NCBI RefSeq assembly: GCF_014524565.1 | Contig: NZ_CP060139.1 | Coordinates: 1,867,501-1,931,500, forward strand | Reading direction: 5' to 3' | Source: Croceimicrobium hydrocarbonivorans | GTDB lineage: Bacteria > Bacteroidota > Bacteroidia > Flavobacteriales > Schleiferiaceae | DNA length: 64,000 nt | Shown: piece after piece, positions 28,901 through 36,053 of the stretch | How positions within the stretch are numbered: position 1 is the stretch's first letter | Layout: the number at the start of each line of letters is the position of its first letter | Translations under genes and position numbers: made by a program | The notes under the pieces: generated by a model | What the model saw: only the letters and a program-made list of their open reading frames with translations | Databases searched by the model: none | What the model was told of the DNA's origin: nothing

Positions 28901-29180
28901 GAATCACAAAGATTTGGCGGAACTCTACCACCCTGATGGCCGGGTTTATAATGAAAGAAGCTTATTGGTACCTGGACAAGGAAAGCGGATTCCCGATCGT
29001 TTGGTGTCTTTAAATGATCGGTGGTACCTAGCCGATTACAAGACTGGGGTTGAGTTAGCGGCGCATCAGCAACAGCTGCAAGACTATGCCCAACTTCTTA
29101 AAGAAGCCGGCATAGAATTACAAAAAGCGGTACTAATTTATTTAGGGGAGGAGCTAAAGGTGGTAAAGCTAAAGCTCTGA
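25998..29180 (+). CDS. addA: UvrD/AddA-type helicase with C-terminal nuclease domain
   Basis: Probably the AddA/RecB-like subunit that resects double-strand DNA ends for recombination. The 1060-residue protein carries the SF1 helicase motifs in order: Walker A SAGSGKTFQLV, ITFTKKAAGEM, FIDEFQDTSRLQW, VGDAKQSIYRFRGGD, VMSVHKAKGLEFPVVI, and YYVAFTRAEQELHI. The C terminus has a PD-(D/E)XK nuclease pattern (RIPDRLV ... WYLADYKTG). No AddB gene is adjacent, although Bacteroidota often keep the two together; the partner must be elsewhere, or the protein works alone. The start is 6 nt after a -7-like element, so the mRNA may be leaderless. Confidence 0.92.
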   Translation: MSSMHERFLIYNASAGSGKTFQLVRNYLKRCLSTKDAKRFMHILAITFTKKAAGEMKVRLIKQLKLLKSYPDIEAGDRAYAEELAAELAIDPIELKHRASAALSGILHHYAAFNVSTIDSFTNRLIRSFSKDLNINGHFQVELDNDRILEEAVDRLLDELEEEGPFTEVLRRYIRQQLDDESAFDSRRLLINRGKELFQERAFPYLEALKELDPETLLNIEAALRGRLNQLRGSFQKEASDFLQRCEELDLAGEDFRRGGLYSWVQAISQADFKPFNKTQIETFEEKGPEHIPSTKGKKKPALNDANILQDLYERAKKIKDLEEGSFEEYWILDRVLKGIHALALLGEIEVRIDQIKEESGRMPIGDFNKIISKELREQPAPFLYERLGDRFQDFFIDEFQDTSRLQWENLLPLLNNALASEGSSTMIVGDAKQSIYRFRGGDLQLFVDLFSDKDASNKVAGRELYQRKVVPMEHNWRSRSGLVDFNNRFFETLSAELPNAEYREIYKQGKQVPAKAEGGYISLELLDNRPSPEMEDEALLNRINDLLQAGYRQRDICLLSRSNKTGRRAAKFLLEQEANLDLAPGEALQILSADSLLIGASAEVQAIISFLEMSEFPKDKERRRAWLALFAERFCPFGQDPHDFRKAWSEKNLKEIGEGLNSLFGSFDFDQWQAQELLEKCYQLMQLFEMPWQNDPYLQFFLDQIQEYQSHSRPVTAEFLQWWQETGSEKSLSIPEDTNAIQVMSVHKAKGLEFPVVIYLSAYGALQSGGGSTNPRAWVDLDPDSFGLSFSFIDLVKPPIPEFQPQYTAWYEEELSRIMMDNLNIYYVAFTRAEQELHIISQMPSKTGNQQSFESFLSRYFEAEEPGIYEIGSRQGPVKEEAEQFGFEPQSFKALPWMEKLELISNVPRHWQHDKLADARWGTKMHQLLAQIRKSSDLDQVLKRAQNESWLDEEDLIQLKPQLNNLLNHKDLAELYHPDGRVYNERSLLVPGQGKRIPDRLVSLNDRWYLADYKTGVELAAHQQQLQDYAQLLKEAGIELQKAVLIYLGEELKVVKLKL

Positions 29181-29183
29181 TAA

Positions 29184-30377
29184 TCATTTTAAAACTCCAA
29201 GCTCCTTACCTACTTTGGTAAAGGCGGCAATGGCGCGATCTAAATGTTCTTGTTCGTGGGCGGCACTTAATTGTACACGAATCCGGGCTTGACCCTTTGG
29301 TACAACGGGGTAGAAGAAGCCAATCACATAGATGCCTTCCTTAAGAAGTGCATCGGCAAATTGTTGTGAAAGGGCGGCATCATAAAGCATAATGGGAACA
29401 ATAGCAGAGTCTCCGTCTTTAATATCGAAACCTGCTTCGCGAATTCCTTTTTTGAAGTAATTCACATTATTCTCCAGCTTATCACGTAATTCGGTGGTTT
29501 CGCTTAAAAGGTCAAATACCGCGATAGAGGCACCTACAATAGCTGGGGCCAAGGAATTAGAGAATAAGTAGGGACGAGAGCGCTGACGCAGTAAGTCGAT
29601 AATTTCTTTTCGACCGGTGGTAAAGCCACCCATGGCGCCACCAAGAGCTTTTCCTAAGGTTCCGGTAATAATATCTACTCGACCCATTACATTATTAAGA
29701 TCATGGGTACCACGTCCGGTTTTACCGATAAAGCCGGTAGCATGGCATTCGTCTACCATTACCAGCGCATCGTATTTTTCGGCCAGGTCGCAAATTTTGT
29801 CCAATTGTGCCACATAGCCGTCCATGCTAAATACTCCATCGGTCACAATAATTTTGAAACGAGCGGTTTCGGAAGCGGCCTGCAATTGTTTTTCCAGGTC
29901 TTCCATATTATTGTTCTCGTAGCGATAGCGCGCGGCTTTACATAAGCGAACTCCATCGATAATGGAAGCATGGTTGAGGCTATCCGAGATAATGGCATCT
30001 TCGGCACCTAAAAGCGGTTCAAATACACCACCATTGGCATCGAAGGCTGCAGCATAAAGGATGGTATCCTCTGTTCCGAGGAAGTCGGCGATCTTTTGCT
30101 CCAGTGTCTTATGAATATCTTGAGTTCCGCAAATAAAGCGCACGGACGACATGCCAAAACCATGAGTATCCAAACTTGCTTTGGCTGCTTCAATTACTTT
30201 AGGATGTGAAGAAAGACCGAGGTAATTATTGCTGCAGAAATTGAGCACTTTTTGCCCACCCTGCACGGTAATTTCGGCGCCTTGTTCGCCGGTGATAATG
30301 CGTTCGCGCTTATAAAGTCCGTCAGCTTCAATTTGTTGAAGTTCTGATTGTAAGTGCGCTTGTAGTTTACCGTACAT
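29184..30377 (-). CDS. kbl: Glycine C-acetyltransferase (2-amino-3-ketobutyrate CoA ligase)
   Basis: PLP enzyme that joins glycine and acetyl-CoA to form 2-amino-3-ketobutyrate, or the reverse in threonine breakdown. It has 397 residues, the family length. The PLP lysine is in [14 protein letters not shown], the cofactor His/Asp region is in [16 protein letters not shown], and [16 protein letters not shown] is the signature of the alpha-oxoamine synthase family. It ends 3 nt from the convergent AddA stop. No threonine dehydrogenase gene is adjacent. A TATCTTTG promoter element lies 23 nt upstream. Confidence 0.94.
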   Translation of the reverse strand: MYGKLQAHLQSELQQIEADGLYKRERIITGEQGAEITVQGGQKVLNFCSNNYLGLSSHPKVIEAAKASLDTHGFGMSSVRFICGTQDIHKTLEQKIADFLGTEDTILYAAAFDANGGVFEPLLGAEDAIISDSLNHASIIDGVRLCKAARYRYENNNMEDLEKQLQAASETARFKIIVTDGVFSMDGYVAQLDKICDLAEKYDALVMVDECHATGFIGKTGRGTHDLNNVMGRVDIITGTLGKALGGAMGGFTTGRKEIIDLLRQRSRPYLFSNSLAPAIVGASIAVFDLLSETTELRDKLENNVNYFKKGIREAGFDIKDGDSAIVPIMLYDAALSQQFADALLKEGIYVIGFFYPVVPKGQARIRVQLSAAHEQEHLDRAIAAFTKVGKELGVLK

Positions 30378-30400
30378 AGTTTTTCATTTAGGTGAGGCCA

Positions 30401-30408
30401 CAAAGATA
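30401..30408 (-). promoter_or_regulatory. Putative -7 element (TATCTTTG) of kbl
   Basis: Exact TAnnTTTG match on the minus strand in the 75-nt divergent region between kbl and the PLD-like gene. Confidence 0.5.
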
Positions 30409-30440
30409 AAAAGCATGCCCAATGACCGCACGCTTTCTGC

Positions 30441-30448
30441 TAATTTAG
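30441..30448 (+). promoter_or_regulatory. Putative -7-like element (TAATTTAG) of the PLD-like gene
   Basis: Same TAATTTAG with the same flanking GC (CTAATTTAGGC) as before the AddA gene, here 4 nt before the ATG at 30453, consistent with a leaderless mRNA. Confidence 0.4.
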
Positions 30449-30452
30449 GCGC

Positions 30453-31142
30453 ATGAATAGCCACCTTAAGAATCTGGAGCAAGAGCTATTGCTCAGTCTG
30501 GAAGATCTGATTTTATCGCGCAGTGAAAAACGCAGCCTTAAAGCCTTACTAGCTGAACATGAATTAAACGCTCAACAGCGGGACTGGCTGCTTAGTAGAG
30601 TGCGAGATTTCGCGATGGATCGGGTAGAGGGAGCTAAAACCGAATTGATCTTGGGCTGGTTTTACGAATGTGTGAAGCTTTTAAAGGAACCGGCAGGTTC
30701 GGAATCTACGCATGGCCGGGCCTATTTTAGTCCGGGAGAGGATTGTCGAGATGCTATTCTAAGTCAGTTGCGATCTGCCGCCCACAGTATCGATATCTGT
30801 GTATTTACCATTAGCGACGATATTATCCGTGATGCCATAGTTTCGGCCTACAAAGTAGGAAAGCGGGTGCGCATTATTAGCGATAATGACAAGAGTGAAG
30901 ATATGGGCTCGGATATCGATTTTTTACACCGAATTGGGATTCCTATTCTTTTGGATAAAACCGAGGATCACATGCATCATAAATTCGCCCTCTTTGATGA
31001 TAAGGTATTGCTAACGGGCAGTTATAATTGGACCCGTTCGGCGGCGGAGCGCAATTATGAGAACCTTGTATTAAGCGAAGACCCTGTATTGCTGAGGGCC
31101 TTCCGCTTAGAGTTTGATCGTATTTGGGAGCATTTGGATTAG
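30453..31142 (+). CDS. Phospholipase-D-like protein with a single HKD motif
   Basis: A 229-residue cytoplasmic protein of the PLDc_2/Nuc type. The N-terminal 85 residues are helical, and the rest is a PLD domain with the catalytic HxKxxxxD in HMHHKFALFDDKVLLTGSYNW. Only one HKD motif is present, so activity would need a homodimer, as in bacterial Nuc endonuclease. Possible jobs are phosphodiesterase or nuclease activity on DNA, RNA or lipid; sequence alone does not decide. Its stop overlaps the Fur-family gene's stop by 4 nt (TTAG). Confidence 0.85.
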   Translation: MNSHLKNLEQELLLSLEDLILSRSEKRSLKALLAEHELNAQQRDWLLSRVRDFAMDRVEGAKTELILGWFYECVKLLKEPAGSESTHGRAYFSPGEDCRDAILSQLRSAAHSIDICVFTISDDIIRDAIVSAYKVGKRVRIISDNDKSEDMGSDIDFLHRIGIPILLDKTEDHMHHKFALFDDKVLLTGSYNWTRSAAERNYENLVLSEDPVLLRAFRLEFDRIWEHLD

Positions 31143-31555
31143 GCGCAAGCCCGGCAAATACCATGAATTAAAACCTCCGTGCTTTCTGGGATAAAACCCT
31201 CTGGCACAGCAATTTTAGGTAAGGTGTTTTCCTCCAAACAATAGGTTTGATCGCAATTGTGGCATTTGAAATGTAAATGCGAATCATGATGATGCTCCGG
31301 AGAGCAAGAACCGTGGCAATAGGCGTATTTCACCGAAACCACATCATCCGGAACCTTGTGAATAAGACCCTGCTGTTCGAAATCTTGTAAAGTGCGGTAT
31401 AAGCTGGCCCGGTCGAGTTTTCCTTCAAAGGCCTGACTGAGTTCGCTATGTGAAACAGCGGCTTTTTGCTGCATCACAAAATGGAGTACTTGAATACGGC
31501 CCAGCGTTCTGCGCAGGCCATGGGAGCGTAAGATTTCTTCAGCTGTATCTGTCAT
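31139..31555 (-). CDS. Fur-family transcriptional regulator (Zur-like)
   Basis: Metal-responsive repressor of 138 residues. It has the winged-helix N terminus (TDTAEEILRSHGLRRT, DRASLYRTLQDFEQQGL), a His-rich hinge (CSPEHHHDSHLHFKC), and the two CxxC pairs of a structural zinc site (CHNC and CRAC). Position at the end of a TonB receptor and His-rich lipoprotein run, and the 17-bp palindrome in front of that run, fit a zinc-type regulator (Zur) better than Fur or PerR, but the metal cannot be fixed from sequence. Its ATG shares one base with the preceding stop (31555). Confidence 0.88.
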   Translation of the reverse strand: MTDTAEEILRSHGLRRTLGRIQVLHFVMQQKAAVSHSELSQAFEGKLDRASLYRTLQDFEQQGLIHKVPDDVVSVKYAYCHGSCSPEHHHDSHLHFKCHNCDQTYCLEENTLPKIAVPEGFIPESTEVLIHGICRACA

Positions 31556-32325
31556 TAAATCACTTCAATTTCGGCGGTATAAATACCGTAGTTTCCTTCT
31601 GAATCTTTGGCGCTAATGTACAATTCATAATGTCCAATCTCGGCTGTAGAAGGAATGCTGATACTAAGGCTTCCTAAATCAAAGCTGAGGTCGGAGCCTC
31701 CATCCAAATCCTTATCAAAGGAGAAAATGGTGCTGGAATAGCTTTTATGGCTGTGTTCAGATTCTTCGCGCACTTGAATTACTATTTCGGCCAGATCGAT
31801 ATTGTCGGTCACGCTACCAGTAAGATTAAAGCTTTGACCTTTAGTAATCTGGAAACCTTGAGAGAAATCAGGGTCGGTAATACTAATTTGAGGTTCGCTG
31901 CCATTGCGAAGGACAAAGTCGAGTTCGGTGAATTCAGATTCATTTCCAGCCGCATCCAATAGCCTTAAGATGAGGTGGTGGGGACCGGCGGTTACCGGAT
32001 CGGGCACTTGCAGACTTTCCTTAAAAGTAGTTTGGCTACCGCTTAAATTATAAACTTCACTAAGGGTCCAGGTGCTGGAAAGTTTACCATGACTATGGCC
32101 ATCGAATTGATCGTGCAAATCAAGCTTTAATTGACCCAAGGCCTCATTGTCTGAAACCTCTACCGCCAGGTTAATGGCTTCTCCAGCATTGAATTCTAAA
32201 TCATGATCTTCTCCGTTTAAAGTAGCAGAAAGGATCACTGGCGCGTCCAGATCCTGATTGTCAGAGTCATTAGAGCAAGCAGAGCCAAGAGCTAAAACAG
32301 ATAGAAAGAGAGCAGTTTTACGCAT
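31555..32325 (-). CDS. DUF4625-type lipoprotein, His-rich, with the metal-uptake locus
   Basis: Predicted lipoprotein of 256 residues: signal peptide with lipobox SACS at residues 14-17, then two beta-sandwich-like segments (DAPVILSATLN ... and EPQISITDP ...). His clusters DGHSHGK and EHSHKSY could bind a metal such as zinc. DUF4625-like proteins occur beside TonB receptors in Bacteroidota. It is encoded just behind a Fur/Zur-type operator and immediately before the regulator, and its stop shares one base with the regulator's ATG. Exact role unknown; metal capture at the surface or in the periplasm is a reasonable guess. Confidence 0.8.
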   Translation of the reverse strand: MRKTALFLSVLALGSACSNDSDNQDLDAPVILSATLNGEDHDLEFNAGEAINLAVEVSDNEALGQLKLDLHDQFDGHSHGKLSSTWTLSEVYNLSGSQTTFKESLQVPDPVTAGPHHLILRLLDAAGNESEFTELDFVLRNGSEPQISITDPDFSQGFQITKGQSFNLTGSVTDNIDLAEIVIQVREESEHSHKSYSSTIFSFDKDLDGGSDLSFDLGSLSISIPSTAEIGHYELYISAKDSEGNYGIYTAEIEVI

Positions 32326-32341
32326 GTGTTTTTCTTTTGCG

Positions 32342-32349
32342 CAAACATA
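32342..32349 (-). promoter_or_regulatory. Promoter -7 element (TATGTTTG) of the DUF4625-Fur unit
   Basis: Exact TAnnTTTG match on the minus strand, 16 nt before the ATG at 32325. A TTG 20 nt upstream, inside the palindrome at 32356-32372, is the candidate -33 element, so repressor binding would block RNA polymerase. Confidence 0.65.
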
Positions 32350-32355
32350 TTGCTT

Positions 32356-32372
32356 TTACAACAATGTTGCAA
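32356..32372. promoter_or_regulatory. Fur/Zur-type operator (17-bp palindrome)
   Basis: On the minus strand TTGCAACA-T-TGTTGTAA: 8-bp arms around one central base, 7 of 8 positions paired. This is the size and shape of Fur-family operators. It begins right after the TonB receptor stop codon (32373-32375) and covers the -33 region of the promoter for the lipoprotein and regulator, implying autoregulation. Confidence 0.75.
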
Positions 32373-34709
32373 TTAAAAAGAGTAAGAAATGCCGGCCACT
32401 ATATTTCGACCTTGTTCCGGCAGGTTTAATATGCGGTAACGGGAAAGATGCCGTAGATAGAAAGTATCAAAGAGATTGTGCACGGCAATATGTACCTGCA
32501 GTTGTTGATCGGCCCATTTCAATTTATAGGCGGCTTGGAGTCCAAATAGATGATAAGCAGGACTGGCCTTTTCATTGCGATCGGTACGGTTTTGAGCGAA
32601 GGTATAGCGCCAATCCGCCGAAAGGTACCAGCTATTCGCCTCCCATTTTAAAGTACTAAGGTTAGACCAGGGTGGACTAAAGGGAAGAGGCAATTGGGTA
32701 TTGAGATTTCGATTGACCAGTAATTCACTGGCATTACTCCAATGCAATTGTTTCCAGGGATGCCAGTCCCAATAAAGTTCGGCCCCGCCTTGTAGAGCGG
32801 GTGCTTGCTGATACTCATACACCTGGCCAGCTTCTGGCAAATTGGAAAATCGCGCGGTGGGCCGCAGGAAGAGCATATTCTCGAAATAGTAGAAATAAGG
32901 GCTTAGTCGAATTAACCATTCTTCATTCTGATATTCGACCAGGCCATCTACTTGCCAAGCGATTTCTGGATTAAGTTGGGCATCGCCTACTTCATGTCTA
33001 AAAGTACCATGATGCACACCATTGGAGCTTAACTCAGCAATATTTGGCGCTCGGAAGCTACGGGCCAGATGCAATTTCAATTGCCAGGATTCGCGTAGGA
33101 TATAGGAGAGACCAAATGCAGCAGCCAGATTAGAAAATTGGCGATCTATCGCCGGAGAGCGCAGCACCAGGCTATCAATATTATTCCACCAACGAGTTAT
33201 ACCTTGGGGAGATTGATGTTGGCGGTATTCCCAACGCAAGCCGCCATCCCAAAAGAGATTGCTTTGAAATTTACCCTTGCTCAGTACATATAGCCCGGAT
33301 TGATAGGCTCCATATTCCGGGATTAAAAATTCGAATCCACTTTGATGATTGCGTTGATATTGCTGGGCGATTCCTGCGACGAAATCTTGCTCTAGCCAAT
33401 GGAAACGATAGCGCGCATTGGCCTGTAAGCTGTGGAGTTTAAGTCCCAGCGCGAGATAGTCATTACTGTCGAGTTCAGCAAAGCCATGAGCGTGGGGCAA
33501 GCTTTTTTCGGCCCGGTCATTAAATTGATAACCGGCTTCGATTTCCAACCAATGATCCTGAATTTTAATGTTTTGCAGGGTATAGGCTTTGTAATGCTGA
33601 ATTTCCTGGCGTGGCAAATCAATATTGCGGGTTTCCCCGATATTGCCCACATCAAATGCCCGAGGAATGCCGGTTGCTCCGGGATACATTCCTTGCTTCT
33701 GATCATAAACAGAGAAGCTATAACGCGCCCGGTATTGATTGCTGTTCCAGTTAATATTCCACTGCGCAGATTGTTGTTCGCCAGCAGTGTTTTTTAAAGT
33801 GTGATCGGTAATGGGTAGGATATAGCCATTATAAGTAAAGCTTTCAGCGGGTACCCTAAAGTCGCTGTAGCGCTTGCGGCTAAGGCGTAGGCTAGTGCTG
33901 AATTTATCTTTTCGATAGGCAGCATGTACCGAATTTCCCCAAGCCTGATTATTGCTATGATAAACGCTTTGCAGTCCGCCAGACCAGGTTCTTTCCGGTA
34001 GATCCTCCGCCAATAGTCTCAGGGCACCAGCCAGGGCATCACTTCCGTACTGAAGCGCGGCCGGTCCTTTGATCAGTTCCATACCTTGCACTTGGAAAGG
34101 GTCGATTTCTAAACCATGATCCAAGCCCCATTGCTGACCTTCTTGCTTAATTCCTTGATCGATAACCGCTACCCGATTTCCCATAAAACCGCGAATAACA
34201 GGTTTCGAAATACCCTGGCCTGTATTGAGGGCATTAATCCCGGGCATTCTTTCCAGTATTGAAGCCAAATCAATTTGGGAGGCTTGCTCTTCCTCTTTGG
34301 GATGCAGAATGAGCATTTCCTGAGAATACTTTTTTCGACTTTGATTGAGCATTCCATCTTCAATGAGAAGCTCATCTAGCTCAATCCTACTGGGGATCAT
34401 GGCCAGAATAAGGCTCTTCTCTTCGGGAAAATGTAGATCCCTTTCTTCGGCCAGGTAGCCTTCTTTTTCGAAATGCAAATGATAGTGGCCCGGCAGTAAA
34501 CTCATCCGGATAAAACCACTGCTGTCGCTAAAGCTGGATTGCTCCGTTTCGTGAATGGTAAGACGCACCCCTGCTAAGGCCTCTCCTTTGTAAAGGTCTT
34601 TGAGCTGTACTTCTAAGGTAGCTTCCTGGGCATAGGAGTTCCAGCCCCAAAGGAGGAAAAAAACTAAGCCTAGCGCTCTATTTAAATAAGCCGAGGATAT
34701 CGTTACCAT
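32373..34709 (-). CDS. TonB-dependent receptor, probable metal/metallophore importer
   Basis: Outer-membrane active transporter of 778 residues: signal peptide (ALGLVFFLLWGWNSYAQ), an N-terminal carboxypeptidase-regulatory-like fold (about 27-110), a plug (SRKKYSQEMLILHP, MPGINALNTGQGISKPVIRG, QEGQQWGLDHGLEID) and a 22-strand-type barrel ending ILNLPEQGRNIVAGISYSF. His-containing loops (LPHAHGFAEL) recall zinc-importing receptors of the ZnuD group. It overlaps the rseP 3' end by 32 nt, so it may be read from the rseP promoter; the Fur-type operator is downstream, not upstream. Zinc as the substrate is inference from context. Confidence 0.88.
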   Translation of the reverse strand: MVTISSAYLNRALGLVFFLLWGWNSYAQEATLEVQLKDLYKGEALAGVRLTIHETEQSSFSDSSGFIRMSLLPGHYHLHFEKEGYLAEERDLHFPEEKSLILAMIPSRIELDELLIEDGMLNQSRKKYSQEMLILHPKEEEQASQIDLASILERMPGINALNTGQGISKPVIRGFMGNRVAVIDQGIKQEGQQWGLDHGLEIDPFQVQGMELIKGPAALQYGSDALAGALRLLAEDLPERTWSGGLQSVYHSNNQAWGNSVHAAYRKDKFSTSLRLSRKRYSDFRVPAESFTYNGYILPITDHTLKNTAGEQQSAQWNINWNSNQYRARYSFSVYDQKQGMYPGATGIPRAFDVGNIGETRNIDLPRQEIQHYKAYTLQNIKIQDHWLEIEAGYQFNDRAEKSLPHAHGFAELDSNDYLALGLKLHSLQANARYRFHWLEQDFVAGIAQQYQRNHQSGFEFLIPEYGAYQSGLYVLSKGKFQSNLFWDGGLRWEYRQHQSPQGITRWWNNIDSLVLRSPAIDRQFSNLAAAFGLSYILRESWQLKLHLARSFRAPNIAELSSNGVHHGTFRHEVGDAQLNPEIAWQVDGLVEYQNEEWLIRLSPYFYYFENMLFLRPTARFSNLPEAGQVYEYQQAPALQGGAELYWDWHPWKQLHWSNASELLVNRNLNTQLPLPFSPPWSNLSTLKWEANSWYLSADWRYTFAQNRTDRNEKASPAYHLFGLQAAYKLKWADQQLQVHIAVHNLFDTFYLRHLSRYRILNLPEQGRNIVAGISYSF

Positions 34710-36003
34710 TGGCCAGTACGATTAGCGCCAATAAGATGAAAAAGCCTACCATTTGCGCATATTCGAGCACCTTATCTGATGGTTTGCGGCCGGTAATCAT
34801 TTCAATTAAAACGAATACCACATGGCCTCCATCCAGGGCCGGGATAGGCAATATGTTTAAGAAGGCGAGCATAATGCTTAGGAAGGCAGTAATGCCCCAG
34901 AACCATTCCCAATCCCATTCATTAGGGAATTGAGATGCAATTGCGATAAAACCACCCACTTTCTTATACGCACCGGTGCTGGGGGTGAAAATCATTTTTA
35001 ATTGACGGATATAATCCTTTAAAACACCAGTTGTCTTGTTCCATCCTGCGGGAATAGCTTCTGCCAGGGTGAATTTTTGACTTTCTAATTGGAAGTATTT
35101 TTTCAGCTCAATTTTATTCTGAGGCGCGATGCCAATTTTCCCACTCTCGGGCACAGCTACAGAGATATTCAGATATTCATCACCACGTAAAAGACCTAAT
35201 TGAATGGTATCGCCAGCATATTCGGGGATAATGTCATGGATCATATCAGCCGTAAGGTTCTCTTGATCATTTACAGCTTTAATCCAATCCCCAACTTCAA
35301 CCCCTGCATCTTTAGCAGAAGAAGTATCGCCAAATGCTTCAATTACAAAGGGAAAACGCAGTTGAACGATGGCGCCATCTCCTTCTAAAAGTTTGGCTTT
35401 ATCTTCTGGATTAACCTGAATTTCCATGGCTTCACCATTGCGGATAATACCAATGCTGTTTTCACTTAAAACTAGCTCTTTATTGATTTCCGAATAACGG
35501 GCAATGGCTTTACCATCAACACTAGTAACCAAATCACCGGTTTCCAGGCCAATAGCTTTACCTTTTTCACCTACCATCAGGCCGTTTTCGATATTATCTA
35601 TCGGAAGGTATGCTTCACCATAGTACATGAACATTCCGATATAAATCACAATCGCCAAGATCACATTCACGGTTACCCCACCTACCATAATAATCAATCG
35701 CTGCCAGGCCGGCTTTGAACGAAATTCCCAGGGTTTGGGTTCTTCCTTCATCTGGTCGGTATCCATGCTCTCATCGATCATCCCGGCAATCTTCACATAG
35801 CCGCCCAGGGGAATCCAGCCAATGCCATAAACCGTTTCTCCAATCTTCTTTTTAAAGAGCGAGAACTTATAATCAAAGAAGAGGTAGAATTTTTCCACCT
35901 TGGTTTTAAAAATCTTAGCCGGAATAAAGTGTCCGAGCTCATGCAGAATAATGAGCAGGGATAAGGAGAGTAAAAACTGGGAGGCCTGTATAATGATTTC
36001 CAT
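34678..36003 (-). CDS. rseP: RIP metalloprotease RseP
   Basis: Site-2 intramembrane protease that cleaves membrane anti-sigma factors and leftover signal peptides. The 441-residue protein has the zinc motif LHELGHFIPA near the N terminus, the second catalytic motif ALDGGHVVF near residue 393, PDZ-like regions between, and membrane helices at both ends. A predicted promoter (TAGATTTG) lies in the 50-nt gap upstream. It shares the window with an ECF sigma factor that has a membrane-anchored partner protein; a functional link is possible but not shown. Confidence 0.94.
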   Translation of the reverse strand: MEIIIQASQFLLSLSLLIILHELGHFIPAKIFKTKVEKFYLFFDYKFSLFKKKIGETVYGIGWIPLGGYVKIAGMIDESMDTDQMKEEPKPWEFRSKPAWQRLIIMVGGVTVNVILAIVIYIGMFMYYGEAYLPIDNIENGLMVGEKGKAIGLETGDLVTSVDGKAIARYSEINKELVLSENSIGIIRNGEAMEIQVNPEDKAKLLEGDGAIVQLRFPFVIEAFGDTSSAKDAGVEVGDWIKAVNDQENLTADMIHDIIPEYAGDTIQLGLLRGDEYLNISVAVPESGKIGIAPQNKIELKKYFQLESQKFTLAEAIPAGWNKTTGVLKDYIRQLKMIFTPSTGAYKKVGGFIAIASQFPNEWDWEWFWGITAFLSIMLAFLNILPIPALDGGHVVFVLIEMITGRKPSDKVLEYAQMVGFFILLALIVLANGNDILGLFK

Positions 36004-36030
36004 CGAGTATCTTCAAAATTTCGGAAGCAG

Positions 36031-36038
36031 CAAATCTA
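36031..36038 (-). promoter_or_regulatory. Putative -7 element (TAGATTTG) of rseP
   Basis: Exact TAnnTTTG match on the minus strand, 27 nt before the rseP ATG, in the short gap after the M1-like gene. Confidence 0.5.
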
Positions 36039-36053
36039 CCAATTCCTTATGGT

